Source of the DNA: Streptomyces iconiensis
Lineage (GTDB): Bacteria; Actinomycetota; Actinomycetes; Streptomycetales; Streptomycetaceae
DNA: 64,000 nucleotides
NCBI RefSeq assembly: GCF_028657195.3
Contig: NZ_JANCPR020000006.1
Coordinates: forward strand, 1 to 64,000
Direction: 5' to 3'
Shown here one piece after another: positions 56,492 to 64,000 of the stretch. Positions within the stretch are counted from its first letter, which is position 1, and each line of letters starts with the position of its first letter. The notes beneath the pieces were generated by a model. The model did no database searches, was not told the DNA's origin, and saw only the letters and a program-made list of their open reading frames with translations. The translations under genes were made by a program, and so were the position numbers.

Positions 56492-57337
56492 GTGACCCAA
56501 CTCGCACTTGGACCAAGCTGGCTGGATCCGGATTTCCTCATCCAGACGTTCGGCCCGATCGGGATTCTGGCGATCGTCTTCGCGGAGTCGGGTCTGCTGA
56601 TCGGCTTCTTCCTGCCGGGTGACTCGCTGCTGTTCACCACGGGTCTGCTGATCGTCACCGATCAGTACCTGCACCTGCCGCTGTGGCTGATGTGCCTGCT
56701 GATCGTGATCGCGGCGGTCCTCGGTGACCAGGTGGGATACCTGTTCGGCAAGAAGGTCGGGCCCTCGCTCTTCAAGCGACCTGACTCGCGCCTGTTCAAG
56801 CAGGAGAACGTCGAGAAGGCGCACGAGTTCTTCGAGAAGCACGGCCCGAAGTCCCTGGTGCTGGCGCGGTTCGTGCCGATCGTGCGGACGTTCACGCCGA
56901 TCATCGCCGGTGTGAGCGGGATGAGGTACCGGTCGTTCGTCCTGTTCAACATCATCGGCGGCACGCTCTGGGGAGCGGGAGTCACGCTTCTGGGCGCCGC
57001 GCTCGGGCAGATCGAGTTCGTGCACAAGAACATCGAGGCGATCCTGGTGGGGATCGTCCTGCTGTCGGTCGTGCCGATCGCCATCGAGTATCTGCGCGCC
57101 CGCAGGAAGAAGCCGGCCGCCGACGCAGGGGCTGCGGGTCCCCCCGCTCCTCCGCTGGGGGCCACGCAGGAGGCGGGAACGCTGCCTCCCGGCCCGCCCG
57201 GTCCTCCTCCGCCCGCGCCCGGTGCTCCCGGAACCGCCGGGCCTCCCGGTGCCCCCGGCCCGCCCGGGCCTCCGCCGCCCGCACCGCCCGCGGCGCCGCA
57301 GAACCGTAACGGGCGCGGACGGCACGCGCGGCGGTAG
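56492..57337 (+). CDS. DedA-family membrane protein
   Basis: A 281-residue protein from GTG 56492. The DedA/SNARE-associated core (residues about 15-200) includes FAESGLLIGFFLPGDSLLFT, GDQVGYLFGKKVGPSLFKRP, ARFVPIVRTFTPIIAGVSGM and LWGAGVTLLGAALGQ. The family works in lipid carrier (undecaprenyl phosphate) transport. An unusual Pro/Gly-rich tail (about 215-281, repeated PPGPPG units) is probably cytoplasmic. It is divergent from the aminopeptidase gene. Confidence 0.92.
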   Translation: MTQLALGPSWLDPDFLIQTFGPIGILAIVFAESGLLIGFFLPGDSLLFTTGLLIVTDQYLHLPLWLMCLLIVIAAVLGDQVGYLFGKKVGPSLFKRPDSRLFKQENVEKAHEFFEKHGPKSLVLARFVPIVRTFTPIIAGVSGMRYRSFVLFNIIGGTLWGAGVTLLGAALGQIEFVHKNIEAILVGIVLLSVVPIAIEYLRARRKKPAADAGAAGPPAPPLGATQEAGTLPPGPPGPPPPAPGAPGTAGPPGAPGPPGPPPPAPPAAPQNRNGRGRHARR

Positions 57338-57354
57338 CCGCCCCCCGTCTACGT

Positions 57355-57411
57355 GAACCGGCGGTGCGGGACACCCTGTGAGGGCGTCCCGCACCGCCGG
57401 TTCCGTTTTTT
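57355..57411 (+). terminator. Strong intrinsic terminator after dedA
   Basis: GAACCGGCGGTGCGGGAC and GTCCCGCACCGCCGGTTC form a long perfect stem, followed by CG and T6. It starts 18 bp after the stop. Confidence 0.92.
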
Positions 57412-57448
57412 GGCGTGGTGGAGCGGTGGAGGGCTGACGGGGGGCGGG

Positions 57449-58666
57449 CTAGCGGGAGTTGGCGGGTTCCGCTTCTTTCCTGTGCTCCGGTTCCTCCGGG
57501 GTCAGGCCGGCGGGGAGGAGCCTGGCCAGCCAGTGGGAGCGGCCCGCGGCGAGGGGGGCGACCACGGCGAGGATGAGGACGTAGCCCGCGATGAACGGGG
57601 ACAGCCGGTCGTCGAGCCCCGCGACGGCGGCCATCGTGGCGAGGATGAGCGCGAACTCGCCCCGTGCCAGCAGGGTGGTGGCGACGTTCGCCGCGGGCTG
57701 CGGACCGAAGCCGTAGACCTTGGCAGCGCACAGGCCCGCGAACACGTTCATCAGGATGGTCAGCGCGACGGCGATCAGAACGGGCCACAGCACGACCGGC
57801 AGGTCGCCCGGGTCGATGGAGAGCCCGAAGCCGAAGAAGAAGATCGCGCCGAACGCGTCACGCAGCGGGTGCACCAGTTCGCGGATGCGTTCGCCCGACG
57901 TGGTGTTGCCGAGCATCAGGCCGACCATGAAGGCGCCGATCGCGTCCGCGACCCCGAACTCCTCGGCGATGCCCGCTACCAGTACGGCCGCTCCGAGGAA
58001 GGAGATGACGAGCAACTCGTCGTCCTTGGTGTCGAAGAGCTTGCCGATCACCTTCGTACCGAAGCGCGCCGCGAGGGCCAGGACCAGCAGGAAGCCGAAT
58101 GCCTTGCCGATCTGGAGCATGGCCGAGCCCATGCTGTCGGCGCCCGCGAGCACGGGCTGGAGCGCCGCGAGATAGAGGGCGAGGAAGACGTCCTCGACGA
58201 CGATGATGCCGAGGATCGGCTTGGTCTCGGGGTTGCCGATGCGGTTCAGGTCGACCAGCGTCTTGGTGACGATCGCCGAGGAGGAGATGCCGAGCACCCC
58301 GGCGAGTACGAGCGCCTCGGAGGTGCCCCAGCCGACGGCGAAGCCGAAGGCGAGGCCCGCTCCCACGTTCAGTACGAGGTAGAGGCCGCCGGCGAGCGCC
58401 ATCTTCTTTCCGCCGGACTTGAGGTCGTCCATATGGAACTCAAGGCCGAGGTAGAAGAGCAGCAGTACGAGGCCGAGTGCGGAGAGCATCTCCAGGTCGT
58501 GCGGGTCGCTCAGGAGCACGAAGCCCGGGGTGTTGGGGCCGAGAAGTATCCCGGCGAGGATGAAGAGCGGGATGGTCGGCAGGCCGATGCGGTTGCCGAG
58601 CCGGGCCAGGACGGCGGCGGCGACGAAGGCGCCGCCCATGGCGAGCAGGGTGTCGGCGTGGCCCAT
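57449..58666 (-). CDS. Kef/CPA2-type cation:proton antiporter
   Basis: A 405-residue membrane protein with about 12-13 segments. Features are AMGGAFVAAAVLARLGNRIG, LLFYLGLEFHMDDLKSGGKK, the GVLGISSSAIVTKTLVDLN motif, VVEDVFLALYLAALQ and AIGAFMVGLMLGNTTSGERI. Absence of a fused regulatory domain makes it like KhtU-type subunits, which work with a separate TrkA_C protein. I find no such partner in the 58667-58945 gap. It probably exchanges K+ or Na+ for H+. Confidence 0.9.
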   Translation of the reverse strand: MGHADTLLAMGGAFVAAAVLARLGNRIGLPTIPLFILAGILLGPNTPGFVLLSDPHDLEMLSALGLVLLLFYLGLEFHMDDLKSGGKKMALAGGLYLVLNVGAGLAFGFAVGWGTSEALVLAGVLGISSSAIVTKTLVDLNRIGNPETKPILGIIVVEDVFLALYLAALQPVLAGADSMGSAMLQIGKAFGFLLVLALAARFGTKVIGKLFDTKDDELLVISFLGAAVLVAGIAEEFGVADAIGAFMVGLMLGNTTSGERIRELVHPLRDAFGAIFFFGFGLSIDPGDLPVVLWPVLIAVALTILMNVFAGLCAAKVYGFGPQPAANVATTLLARGEFALILATMAAVAGLDDRLSPFIAGYVLILAVVAPLAAGRSHWLARLLPAGLTPEEPEHRKEAEPANSR

Positions 58667-58881
58667 GGGTCACGCCTCCCTGGGGAGATGAGCGGTTATC
58701 GGGGACAGGGGCGCTGCGGGGTGGCCGGTGTGGCCGGGCGTCGACAAGCGGATGGCTCCTCCTGGGCGTCCGGTACTCAGTCAAGAGAGCGTCAAAAAAG
58801 CGTTAATAGTTAGTTTACCAAAGGACTATTCGGGCTCCGGGCGCAACGGGAGCACGGCGGTCCCGGAGGCACACGAAAAGA

Positions 58882-58920
58882 GCCCCGTCCCGCTCCGACG
58901 GGGGCGGAGCGGGACGGGGC
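58882..58920. terminator. Terminator after the tct operon
   Basis: GCCCCGTCCCGCTCCG (58882-58897) and CGGAGCGGGACGGGGC (58905-58920) pair perfectly, 26 bp beyond the tctA stop. Confidence 0.85.
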
Positions 58921-58945
58921 GTGGGGGGTGGTTTCCGGGGGTCTC

Positions 58946-60442
58946 TCAGCCCCTCGCGGCGCGTAGCCGCAGGAAGCCCCGCTTGGCCCAGGGCCACAGG
59001 AGCAGCGCGGCGATCGCCGCGTAAACCACAAGGGAGAACGGGGTGTTGACCAGTCCCGTGATGCTACCGTCGCTGATCTGGAGCGCCCTGCGCAACTGCT
59101 GCTCGGCGGAAGGGCCGAGGATGACGCCGATGATGGCGGGCAGTACGGGGAGCCCGTAGCGGCGCATCATCAGGCCGATGAGCCCGATGATGAGAAGGAT
59201 CACGAGATCGATCGCCTCCCCGCCCACCGCGTAGGCGCCGACGGCGGCGAAGAAGAGAATGCCCGCGTACAGATACGGGCGCGGTACGCGCAGCAGCTTC
59301 GACCAGACAGGCGCCAGCGGCAGGTTGAGGACGAGCAGCATCACCATGCCGACGAACAGCGAGGCGATCAGCCCCCAGACCAGTTCGGGCTCGCGCTCGA
59401 AAAGCAGCGGTCCCGGCTGGATGCCGTACTGCTGGAAGGCGGCCAGCATGACGGCCGCGACCGCCGTCGTCGGCAGCCCGAGCGTCAGCATCGAGACGAG
59501 CGTGCCGGCGGCGGAGGCCGAGGCCGCGGACTCGGGGCCGGCGATGCCCTCGATGGCTCCCTTGCCGAACTCCTTCTTGTGGCGGGACAGGCGCTTCTCG
59601 GTGATGTACGAGAGGAATGTGGGGATTTCGGCGCCTCCGGCCGGGATCGCCCCGAACGGGAAGCCGATCACCGGTCCGCGCAGCCATGGCTTCCAGGTGC
59701 GGCGCAGTTCCTCGCGGCCCAGCCAGGGCCGCCCGACCGGTATGGACTCCCCGCCGCCGCGCCGCAGGTGAGCCGCCACCCACAGCGCCTCGCCGATGGC
59801 GAAGAGGCCGACGGCGACGATCACGACGTCGATGCCGTCCGAGAGCTGAAGGCTGCCGAACGTGAGGCGCTGCTGGCCCGTCATCTGGTCGAGTCCGACC
59901 AGCCCGATGGTGAGGCCGATCAGCAGGGAAGCGAACCCGCGTACCCGGGAGGAACCGAGGACCGAGGTCACCGCGATGAAGGCCAGGACCATGATGGCGA
60001 AGTAGTCCGGAGCGCCGATGTCCACGGCGAGTTCGGCCACCGTGGGTGCGAGGACCACCAGCAGCGACGTACCGATGATGCCGCCCGCGAAGTGGCCGAT
60101 GGCGGCGGCGGCGAGCGCCTGGGAGCCGCGCCCTGCCTTGGCCATCGGGTTGCCCTCGATGGCGGCGATCACCGCGGAGCTCTCACCCGGGGTGTTGAGC
60201 AGGATCGAGGTCGTCGAGCCGCCGAACATCCCGCCGTAGTAGATCCCCGCGAACATGATGAAGGCGCCCGTCGGATCGAGCCCGTAGGTCACCGGCAGCA
60301 GCAGCGCGACGGCCATCGCGGGGCCGATGCCAGGCAGCACACCGATGGCCGTTCCGAGCAGCACGCCGAGCGCTGCCCACAGCAGGTTGAGCGGCGTCAG
60401 CGCCGTACCGAAGCCGTCGATCAGGGAGTTGAGGGAGTCCAT
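58946..60442 (-). CDS. tctA: Tripartite tricarboxylate transporter, large membrane subunit
   Basis: A 498-residue protein. TctA signatures are [60 protein letters not shown] and [20 protein letters not shown], with about 12 membrane segments. It forms the substrate channel of a TctABC uptake system driven by ion gradients. It follows tctB by 3 bp. Confidence 0.95.
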   Translation of the reverse strand: MDSLNSLIDGFGTALTPLNLLWAALGVLLGTAIGVLPGIGPAMAVALLLPVTYGLDPTGAFIMFAGIYYGGMFGGSTTSILLNTPGESSAVIAAIEGNPMAKAGRGSQALAAAAIGHFAGGIIGTSLLVVLAPTVAELAVDIGAPDYFAIMVLAFIAVTSVLGSSRVRGFASLLIGLTIGLVGLDQMTGQQRLTFGSLQLSDGIDVVIVAVGLFAIGEALWVAAHLRRGGGESIPVGRPWLGREELRRTWKPWLRGPVIGFPFGAIPAGGAEIPTFLSYITEKRLSRHKKEFGKGAIEGIAGPESAASASAAGTLVSMLTLGLPTTAVAAVMLAAFQQYGIQPGPLLFEREPELVWGLIASLFVGMVMLLVLNLPLAPVWSKLLRVPRPYLYAGILFFAAVGAYAVGGEAIDLVILLIIGLIGLMMRRYGLPVLPAIIGVILGPSAEQQLRRALQISDGSITGLVNTPFSLVVYAAIAALLLWPWAKRGFLRLRAARG

Positions 60443-60445
60443 GGG

Positions 60446-61087
60446 TCAGAGCACTCCCATCAGGGGGCCGCCGGGAAGAGGGACGCCGAGCAGGGTGTGG
60501 AAGAGGACATAGGTGCCCAGCGAGATCCCGGCCGCGATGAGCGGATCGCGGGTGAAGGTGTGGGTACGGCTGCCGAGCGTGAAGGCCGAGCCCCAGAACA
60601 GGAGCGCGCCGGCCAGCGGGAAGCCGATCGGTTCGATCAGTGCGGCGAACGCGAGGAAAACGCCGACAAGTAGTGCGACGGTTCGCCAGTCGCCTGGCTC
60701 GTCCTTTACTGGGGCCCCTTCTGCCCCGGCCCTCTTGGTCTCTGCGGCCCCTTCGGCTCCTTCCGTCTCTTCGGGCCCGTCCGGCCCGCCGGCTCCCTCG
60801 GTGTCGCCACGGCCGCCGCGCAGCACGTCGACGGCGAGGACGAGCGCGACGACAAGCAGTGCGACGCCGACGACGAGCGGGACCGTGCGCGGCCCCACGG
60901 GCCCGCGTACGGAGGCGACCGTGTCCATGGTGAACGCGTCTGTGAGGACCAGTACGCCGACCACCAGGAGCAGCCCGCAGACGCCGAGTTCGGAACGCCC
61001 CTGCCAGCGGGAGGGGCGGGGGCGCTCCGGCTGACCGGATTCCTGGGGGCTGCCCGGCGGGGTTCCCGGAGTGGGTTCCGTGCTCAC
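60446..61087 (-). CDS. tctB: Tripartite tricarboxylate transporter, small membrane subunit
   Basis: A 213-residue protein from GTG 61087 with four hydrophobic segments: LGVCGLLLVVGVLVLTDAFT; VPLVVGVALLVVALVLAVDV; TVALLVGVFLAFAALIEPIG; ISLGTYVLFHTLLGVPLPG. A long acidic Glu/Gly loop sits between the second and third. TctB subunits diverge strongly in sequence; position between tctC and tctA supports the call. Confidence 0.9.
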   Translation of the reverse strand: MSTEPTPGTPPGSPQESGQPERPRPSRWQGRSELGVCGLLLVVGVLVLTDAFTMDTVASVRGPVGPRTVPLVVGVALLVVALVLAVDVLRGGRGDTEGAGGPDGPEETEGAEGAAETKRAGAEGAPVKDEPGDWRTVALLVGVFLAFAALIEPIGFPLAGALLFWGSAFTLGSRTHTFTRDPLIAAGISLGTYVLFHTLLGVPLPGGPLMGVL

Positions 61088-61235
61088 CCTCGTTCTCCGT
61101 TCGCTTCTGCGCCCGCGCGGCTGTGTGCGGCTCTCGTCGCTGTCCGGCCCGTGTGGCCTGTCTGTCTTTCCTGCCCTGTATGTCCTGTGTGCTCTGTGCG
61201 CCTTGCCTGCGGCCCGGCAGTCGCGCGTGCGGCGC

Positions 61236-62228
61236 TCACTGGCCCAACTCCTTCAGGACCGTGTCCACGCGCTTGTCCTCTCTGGCCAGGAAGCGGCCGT
61301 ACTTGTCGCCGGAGAGATAGGCGTCGTCCCAGCCGTTGACGCGGAGGGACTTCTTCCACTCCTTGGATCCGCGCAGCTCACGTACGAAGTGGGTGAGCTT
61401 GGTGCGCTGGGCATCCGAGAGGCCGGGTGGGGCCATGAGGCCGCGCCAGTTGGTGAACACGACGTCCAGCCCCGACTCTTGGAGGGTGGGCGCGTCGAAT
61501 CCCTTGATCCGCTTCTTGCCGGTGACGGCGAGCAGCCGCAGCTCGCCCGACTCGATCTGGTCGCGGTACTCGCTGATGCCGGAGACGCCGAACTTGACCT
61601 TGCCGCCGAGTACGGAGGCGAGCAGCTCGCCGCCGCCGTCGAAGGGGACGTAGTTGACGGACTTGGGCGCGATACCGGCTGCGCGCGCCATCATCATCGG
61701 GGCCAGGTGGTCGGGGCCGCCCGCCGAGGAACCGCCGCCGACGGGGAGGGAACGGGGCTTCTTCTTCCAGTCGGCGAGCAGTTGGTCGAAGGTCTTGTAC
61801 GGGGAGTTCTTGGCGACCACCACGATGTTGGGCTCTTCCACGAGCCGTGCGACGGGGGTCGCGTCGGCGAGCGTGGAGGGCGACTTGTTGGTGTGGACGG
61901 CGCCGACGACGCCGAGGCCCATGGACATGGTGAGCTTGCCGTTCCCGCGCTCGTTGACGAGCCGGGAGAGGCCGACCGTGCCGCCGGCTCCGGGGAGGTT
62001 GAAGACCTCGATGTTGTGGTTGAGCCCGGCGTCCTCGGCGTTCTTGGCGGCCGTGCGTGCGGTGATGTCGTAACCGCCGCCTGGGGTGTTGGGCACCATC
62101 ATCCGCAGGCCGGGGATGTTGGTGCCGGTGTCGGCGCCGCTGCCCGTGGTGATCAGCGGTGGGACGACGAGCAGCACCATGCCGGCGGCGAGTGGGGCGA
62201 GCAGAGTGCGCGGGCGCAGCGGACACAC
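61236..62228 (-). CDS. tctC: Tripartite tricarboxylate transporter, substrate-binding protein
   Basis: A 330-residue extracytoplasmic binding protein with an N-terminal signal/anchor (TLLAPLAAGMVLLVVPPLIT). The Bug/TctC fold shows MMVPNTPGGGYDITARTAAK (ligand loop), VEVFNLPGAGGTVGLSRLV-like sequence, GGPDHLAPMMMARAAG and FDGGGELLASVLGGKVKFGV. It delivers a carboxylate ligand, such as citrate or a related acid, to TctAB. The 148-bp gap before tctB holds only CTGTGTGC-like degenerate repeats. Confidence 0.93.
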   Translation of the reverse strand: MCPLRPRTLLAPLAAGMVLLVVPPLITTGSGADTGTNIPGLRMMVPNTPGGGYDITARTAAKNAEDAGLNHNIEVFNLPGAGGTVGLSRLVNERGNGKLTMSMGLGVVGAVHTNKSPSTLADATPVARLVEEPNIVVVAKNSPYKTFDQLLADWKKKPRSLPVGGGSSAGGPDHLAPMMMARAAGIAPKSVNYVPFDGGGELLASVLGGKVKFGVSGISEYRDQIESGELRLLAVTGKKRIKGFDAPTLQESGLDVVFTNWRGLMAPPGLSDAQRTKLTHFVRELRGSKEWKKSLRVNGWDDAYLSGDKYGRFLAREDKRVDTVLKELGQ

Positions 62229-62442
62229 CGCCTTTCGACGGGACGGGGAGTGTGGCGGCCCATATGCTGCCCCGCCTGCCGGGCGGTGTCTGCCCGCGTG
62301 CAGAAAGAAAAAGTATTGGTCGTTGTGGTCATTGTGGTCACGCGCGGGACGTCCCCTGGCGTGTGGCTTTCTCTGCGGGTCTGCGGCTCCGCGGGTCCGC
62401 GGTCGCGGGGAGTCGGAGGGGTGGAGGGGTGGAGGGGTCGAA

Positions 62443-62811
62443 CTAGCCTTCCGCCAGCGCGGGGCAGGCTCTGATCGCCTCGTCGACCGAGGCGTGGGGA
62501 GGAAGGACTTCCATCAGGTCGAGTGTGCGCAGCAGTCTGCCGATCGGTCGGGGAGCGCAGGCGAGCCCGAGCCAGCCCCGTTCCGCGTGCGCCTTCGCAC
62601 GTGCGTGCAGCAGGACCCGGACCGTGGCGCAGTCGGCGAACGTGACCGCGCACAGGTCCACGACGACGTAGGGCGGGGTACGGGAGGAGAGGGCATGGGA
62701 CAGAGCGGACTCCAGTGGGGGGAGCGTGGCGATGTCCAGCTCTCCCCCGGCCCGTACCAGGCGGAAGCCTTCGCGGTCGGGAGGAGTGGGGGTGCGGGAA
62801 ACAGCGGCCAT
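62443..62811 (-). CDS. STAS-domain anti-sigma-factor antagonist-like protein
   Basis: A 122-residue protein from ATG 62811. The STAS fold shows RLVRAGGELDIATLPPLESA, VVVDLCAVTFADCATVRVLL and LLRTLDLMEVLPPHASVDEA. At the usual phosphorylated serine (DSSG) this protein reads DCAT, so phosphorylation control is probably lost or altered. Divergent from the GAF/ANTAR genes. Confidence 0.85.
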   Translation of the reverse strand: MAAVSRTPTPPDREGFRLVRAGGELDIATLPPLESALSHALSSRTPPYVVVDLCAVTFADCATVRVLLHARAKAHAERGWLGLACAPRPIGRLLRTLDLMEVLPPHASVDEAIRACPALAEG

Positions 62812-63179
62812 GAGGAGCCCCTTCGGCCGATGAGCGTGCACGGCGAGCGCCGTGCCGGGCGGCCGGGGTCTGGGGCCGGACTGGCACTGTAGGTGCCGTG
62901 CCCTCATGAAGCAGGTGGAGAACCGATACCGCTGGATTTCGCCCCCGCTAACTCATTCGATGGGGTGACGTACAGCGGAAACGGGCACTCGGAGAGGCCG
63001 GGACAGCTACGGGCACGGGAGTTGGAGCAACTCCGGGTGCGGCGGGCCGTATCCGTTCACCCGGGGGGCGCGCTCGGTGACGAGTGAGCGAGGACCGCGC
63101 TCCGCTTCCACCGCTACGCTCACGACAGCGAGCCCCGCTCCGGCGGCACGCACACCGCAGCGAGAGGGGGAGGGCGACG

Positions 63180-63908
63180 ATGGTGGCCAGCTCCGGGATG
63201 GCCGCGCTCCTGCACGGCCTCCGGAACCCCACGGACGCTTCCCTCCTCATCGGAGGTGACCCCGACGCCTGCGCCGCCGTGCTCGGCGTGGACGGAGCGG
63301 CCGTCTCGGTCGCCTCGGACGGGCGCCAGAGCGAACTCGTGTGGTATTCACCGGGGGTGAGCGCACGCTTTGACGACCTTCAGTTCACGCTGGGGGAAGG
63401 GCCGGGCGTGGACGCTTTGAGTACGGGGTCGCTGGTGCTGGAGCACGATCTGACCCGGGTCGAGCCGTCCCGGTGGGCCGTGCTGCTCCCGGAGGCGGCT
63501 GCCCTGGGTGTGGCCGCCGTCTTCTGCTTCCCGTTGCGGATCGGAGCCGTGCGCGTGGGTGCCCTCACCCTGCAACGTGCCGTCCCGGGGCCGATGGCGG
63601 ATGCGGCGATGGAGGACGCGCTCGTGCTCGCTGCCGCGCTCACCTCGGTCGTCCTGGACGGCGGCGCGCGGCCGGGTGTACTGGAGGAACAGGACGCCGG
63701 GCTGCACAGGGCGGTGGTCCATCAGGCCGGGGGCATGATCAGTGTGCAGGCGGAGGTGCCCGTGGCTCAGGCACTTGTGCTGCTGCGCGCATACGCGTAC
63801 CGCCATGACCGGTCGGTCATGGCGGTCGCCGAAGACGTTGTGGCGCGACGCCTGCGCTTTCGAGACGGCGGAATGGGACGTGACCCGTCCGCCGACGTGA
63901 GGGGATGA
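63180..63908 (+). CDS. GAF- and ANTAR-domain regulator
   Basis: A 242-residue protein from ATG 63180. A GAF sensor (residues about 15-165: GVDGAAVSVASDGRQSELVW, FTLGEGPGVDALSTGSLVLE) is followed by an ANTAR RNA-binding domain (about 170-235: LHRAVVHQAGGMISVQAEVP, ALVLLRAYAYRHDRSVMAVA). ANTAR proteins bind paired hexaloop hairpins to prevent termination. Its stop lies 4 bp before the next GAF/ANTAR start. Confidence 0.9.
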   Translation: MVASSGMAALLHGLRNPTDASLLIGGDPDACAAVLGVDGAAVSVASDGRQSELVWYSPGVSARFDDLQFTLGEGPGVDALSTGSLVLEHDLTRVEPSRWAVLLPEAAALGVAAVFCFPLRIGAVRVGALTLQRAVPGPMADAAMEDALVLAAALTSVVLDGGARPGVLEEQDAGLHRAVVHQAGGMISVQAEVPVAQALVLLRAYAYRHDRSVMAVAEDVVARRLRFRDGGMGRDPSADVRG

Positions 63909-63912
63909 CGAA

Positions 63913-64000
63913 ATGGCACGCGAAGAAAGCGTGTTGGAGGCAATGGTCGAGGCGATCGACACGCTGACCGAGGACTTCGACGTGATCGACTTCCTGCACC
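63913..64000 (+). CDS. GAF/ANTAR regulator (partial, cut by window edge)
   Basis: ATG 63913 opens MAREESVLEAMVEAIDTLTE, then DFDVIDFLH, the N-terminus of a GAF-ANTAR protein of the type common in Streptomyces. Only 29 residues are visible. The tandem arrangement suggests co-expression with the preceding GAF/ANTAR gene. Confidence 0.75.
   Translation, partial: MAREESVLEAMVEAIDTLTEDFDVIDFLH

Overview
The window is high-GC actinomycete DNA with strong G/C bias at third codon positions, and it reads as Streptomyces chromosome. Support comes from a subtilisin-inhibitor gene, paired SigB/SigF-type sigma factors, the order tRNA-Ser / tadA / tadA-associated gene / upp, and GAF-ANTAR regulators. From memory, the order from the sigma pair to upp matches the S. 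coelicolor SCO4034-SCO4041 neighbourhood.

Region 1 (1 to about 8,970) is the right end of a prophage that continues beyond the left edge. An early operon on the minus strand, mostly joined by 4-bp start/stop overlaps, encodes a Cro-like regulator, small proteins, an ERF single-strand annealing protein, a C5 cytosine methyltransferase, an HNH-like protein and a replication initiator with iteron-like repeats inside it. A divergent repressor, a small membrane protein and a large serine integrase lie on the plus strand. The integrase abuts an acyl-CoA ligase gene. The first 67 codons of that gene have phage-like codon use and the rest are typical Streptomyces, so the prophage seems to have replaced the gene's 5' end and kept it open.

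Region 2 (about 8,970 to 17,018) is chromosomal: the acyl-CoA ligase, a 1,513-residue PAS / degenerate histidine kinase / receiver-like protein with a huge disordered Gln/Gly/Pro linker, a subtilisin-inhibitor-like protein, tRNA-Ser(GCT) and tRNA-Arg(ACG).

Region 3 (16,971 to 35,142) is an 18.1-kb integrative element in the 3' end of tRNA-Arg, bounded by a perfect 48-bp repeat. It has a tyrosine integrase, a DnaB-N/RecA-type replication protein, a terminase-small-subunit-like HTH protein preceded by 14-bp tandem repeats, a lone 1,209-residue tail tape measure protein, a GntR-type regulator, a 0.9-kb repeat-rich non-coding stretch and a fully overlapping seven-gene operon with several CPxWC-type paralogues. 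It has no capsid, portal, large terminase, lysis or other tail genes, and no FtsK/TraB transfer gene. The best fit is a phage satellite that carries its own packaging-specificity and tail-length proteins. Two of its operons start with the same unusual promoter-like box placed so that transcripts would be leaderless. This is the strongest candidate for an undescribed system.

Region 4 (35,143 to 64,000) is ordinary core chromosome: membrane and DUF1707-like proteins, a TetR regulator, a MarR / MFS-fusion / YceI operon with twin palindromic operators, a lipoprotein, the sigma-factor pair, a MocR regulator, a quinone-oxidoreductase-like enzyme, tRNA-Ser(CGA), tadA, upp, a LytR_C protein, a secreted M28 aminopeptidase, a DedA protein, a Kef-type antiporter, a tctCBA tricarboxylate uptake operon, a STAS protein and two GAF/ANTAR genes, the last cut by the window edge.
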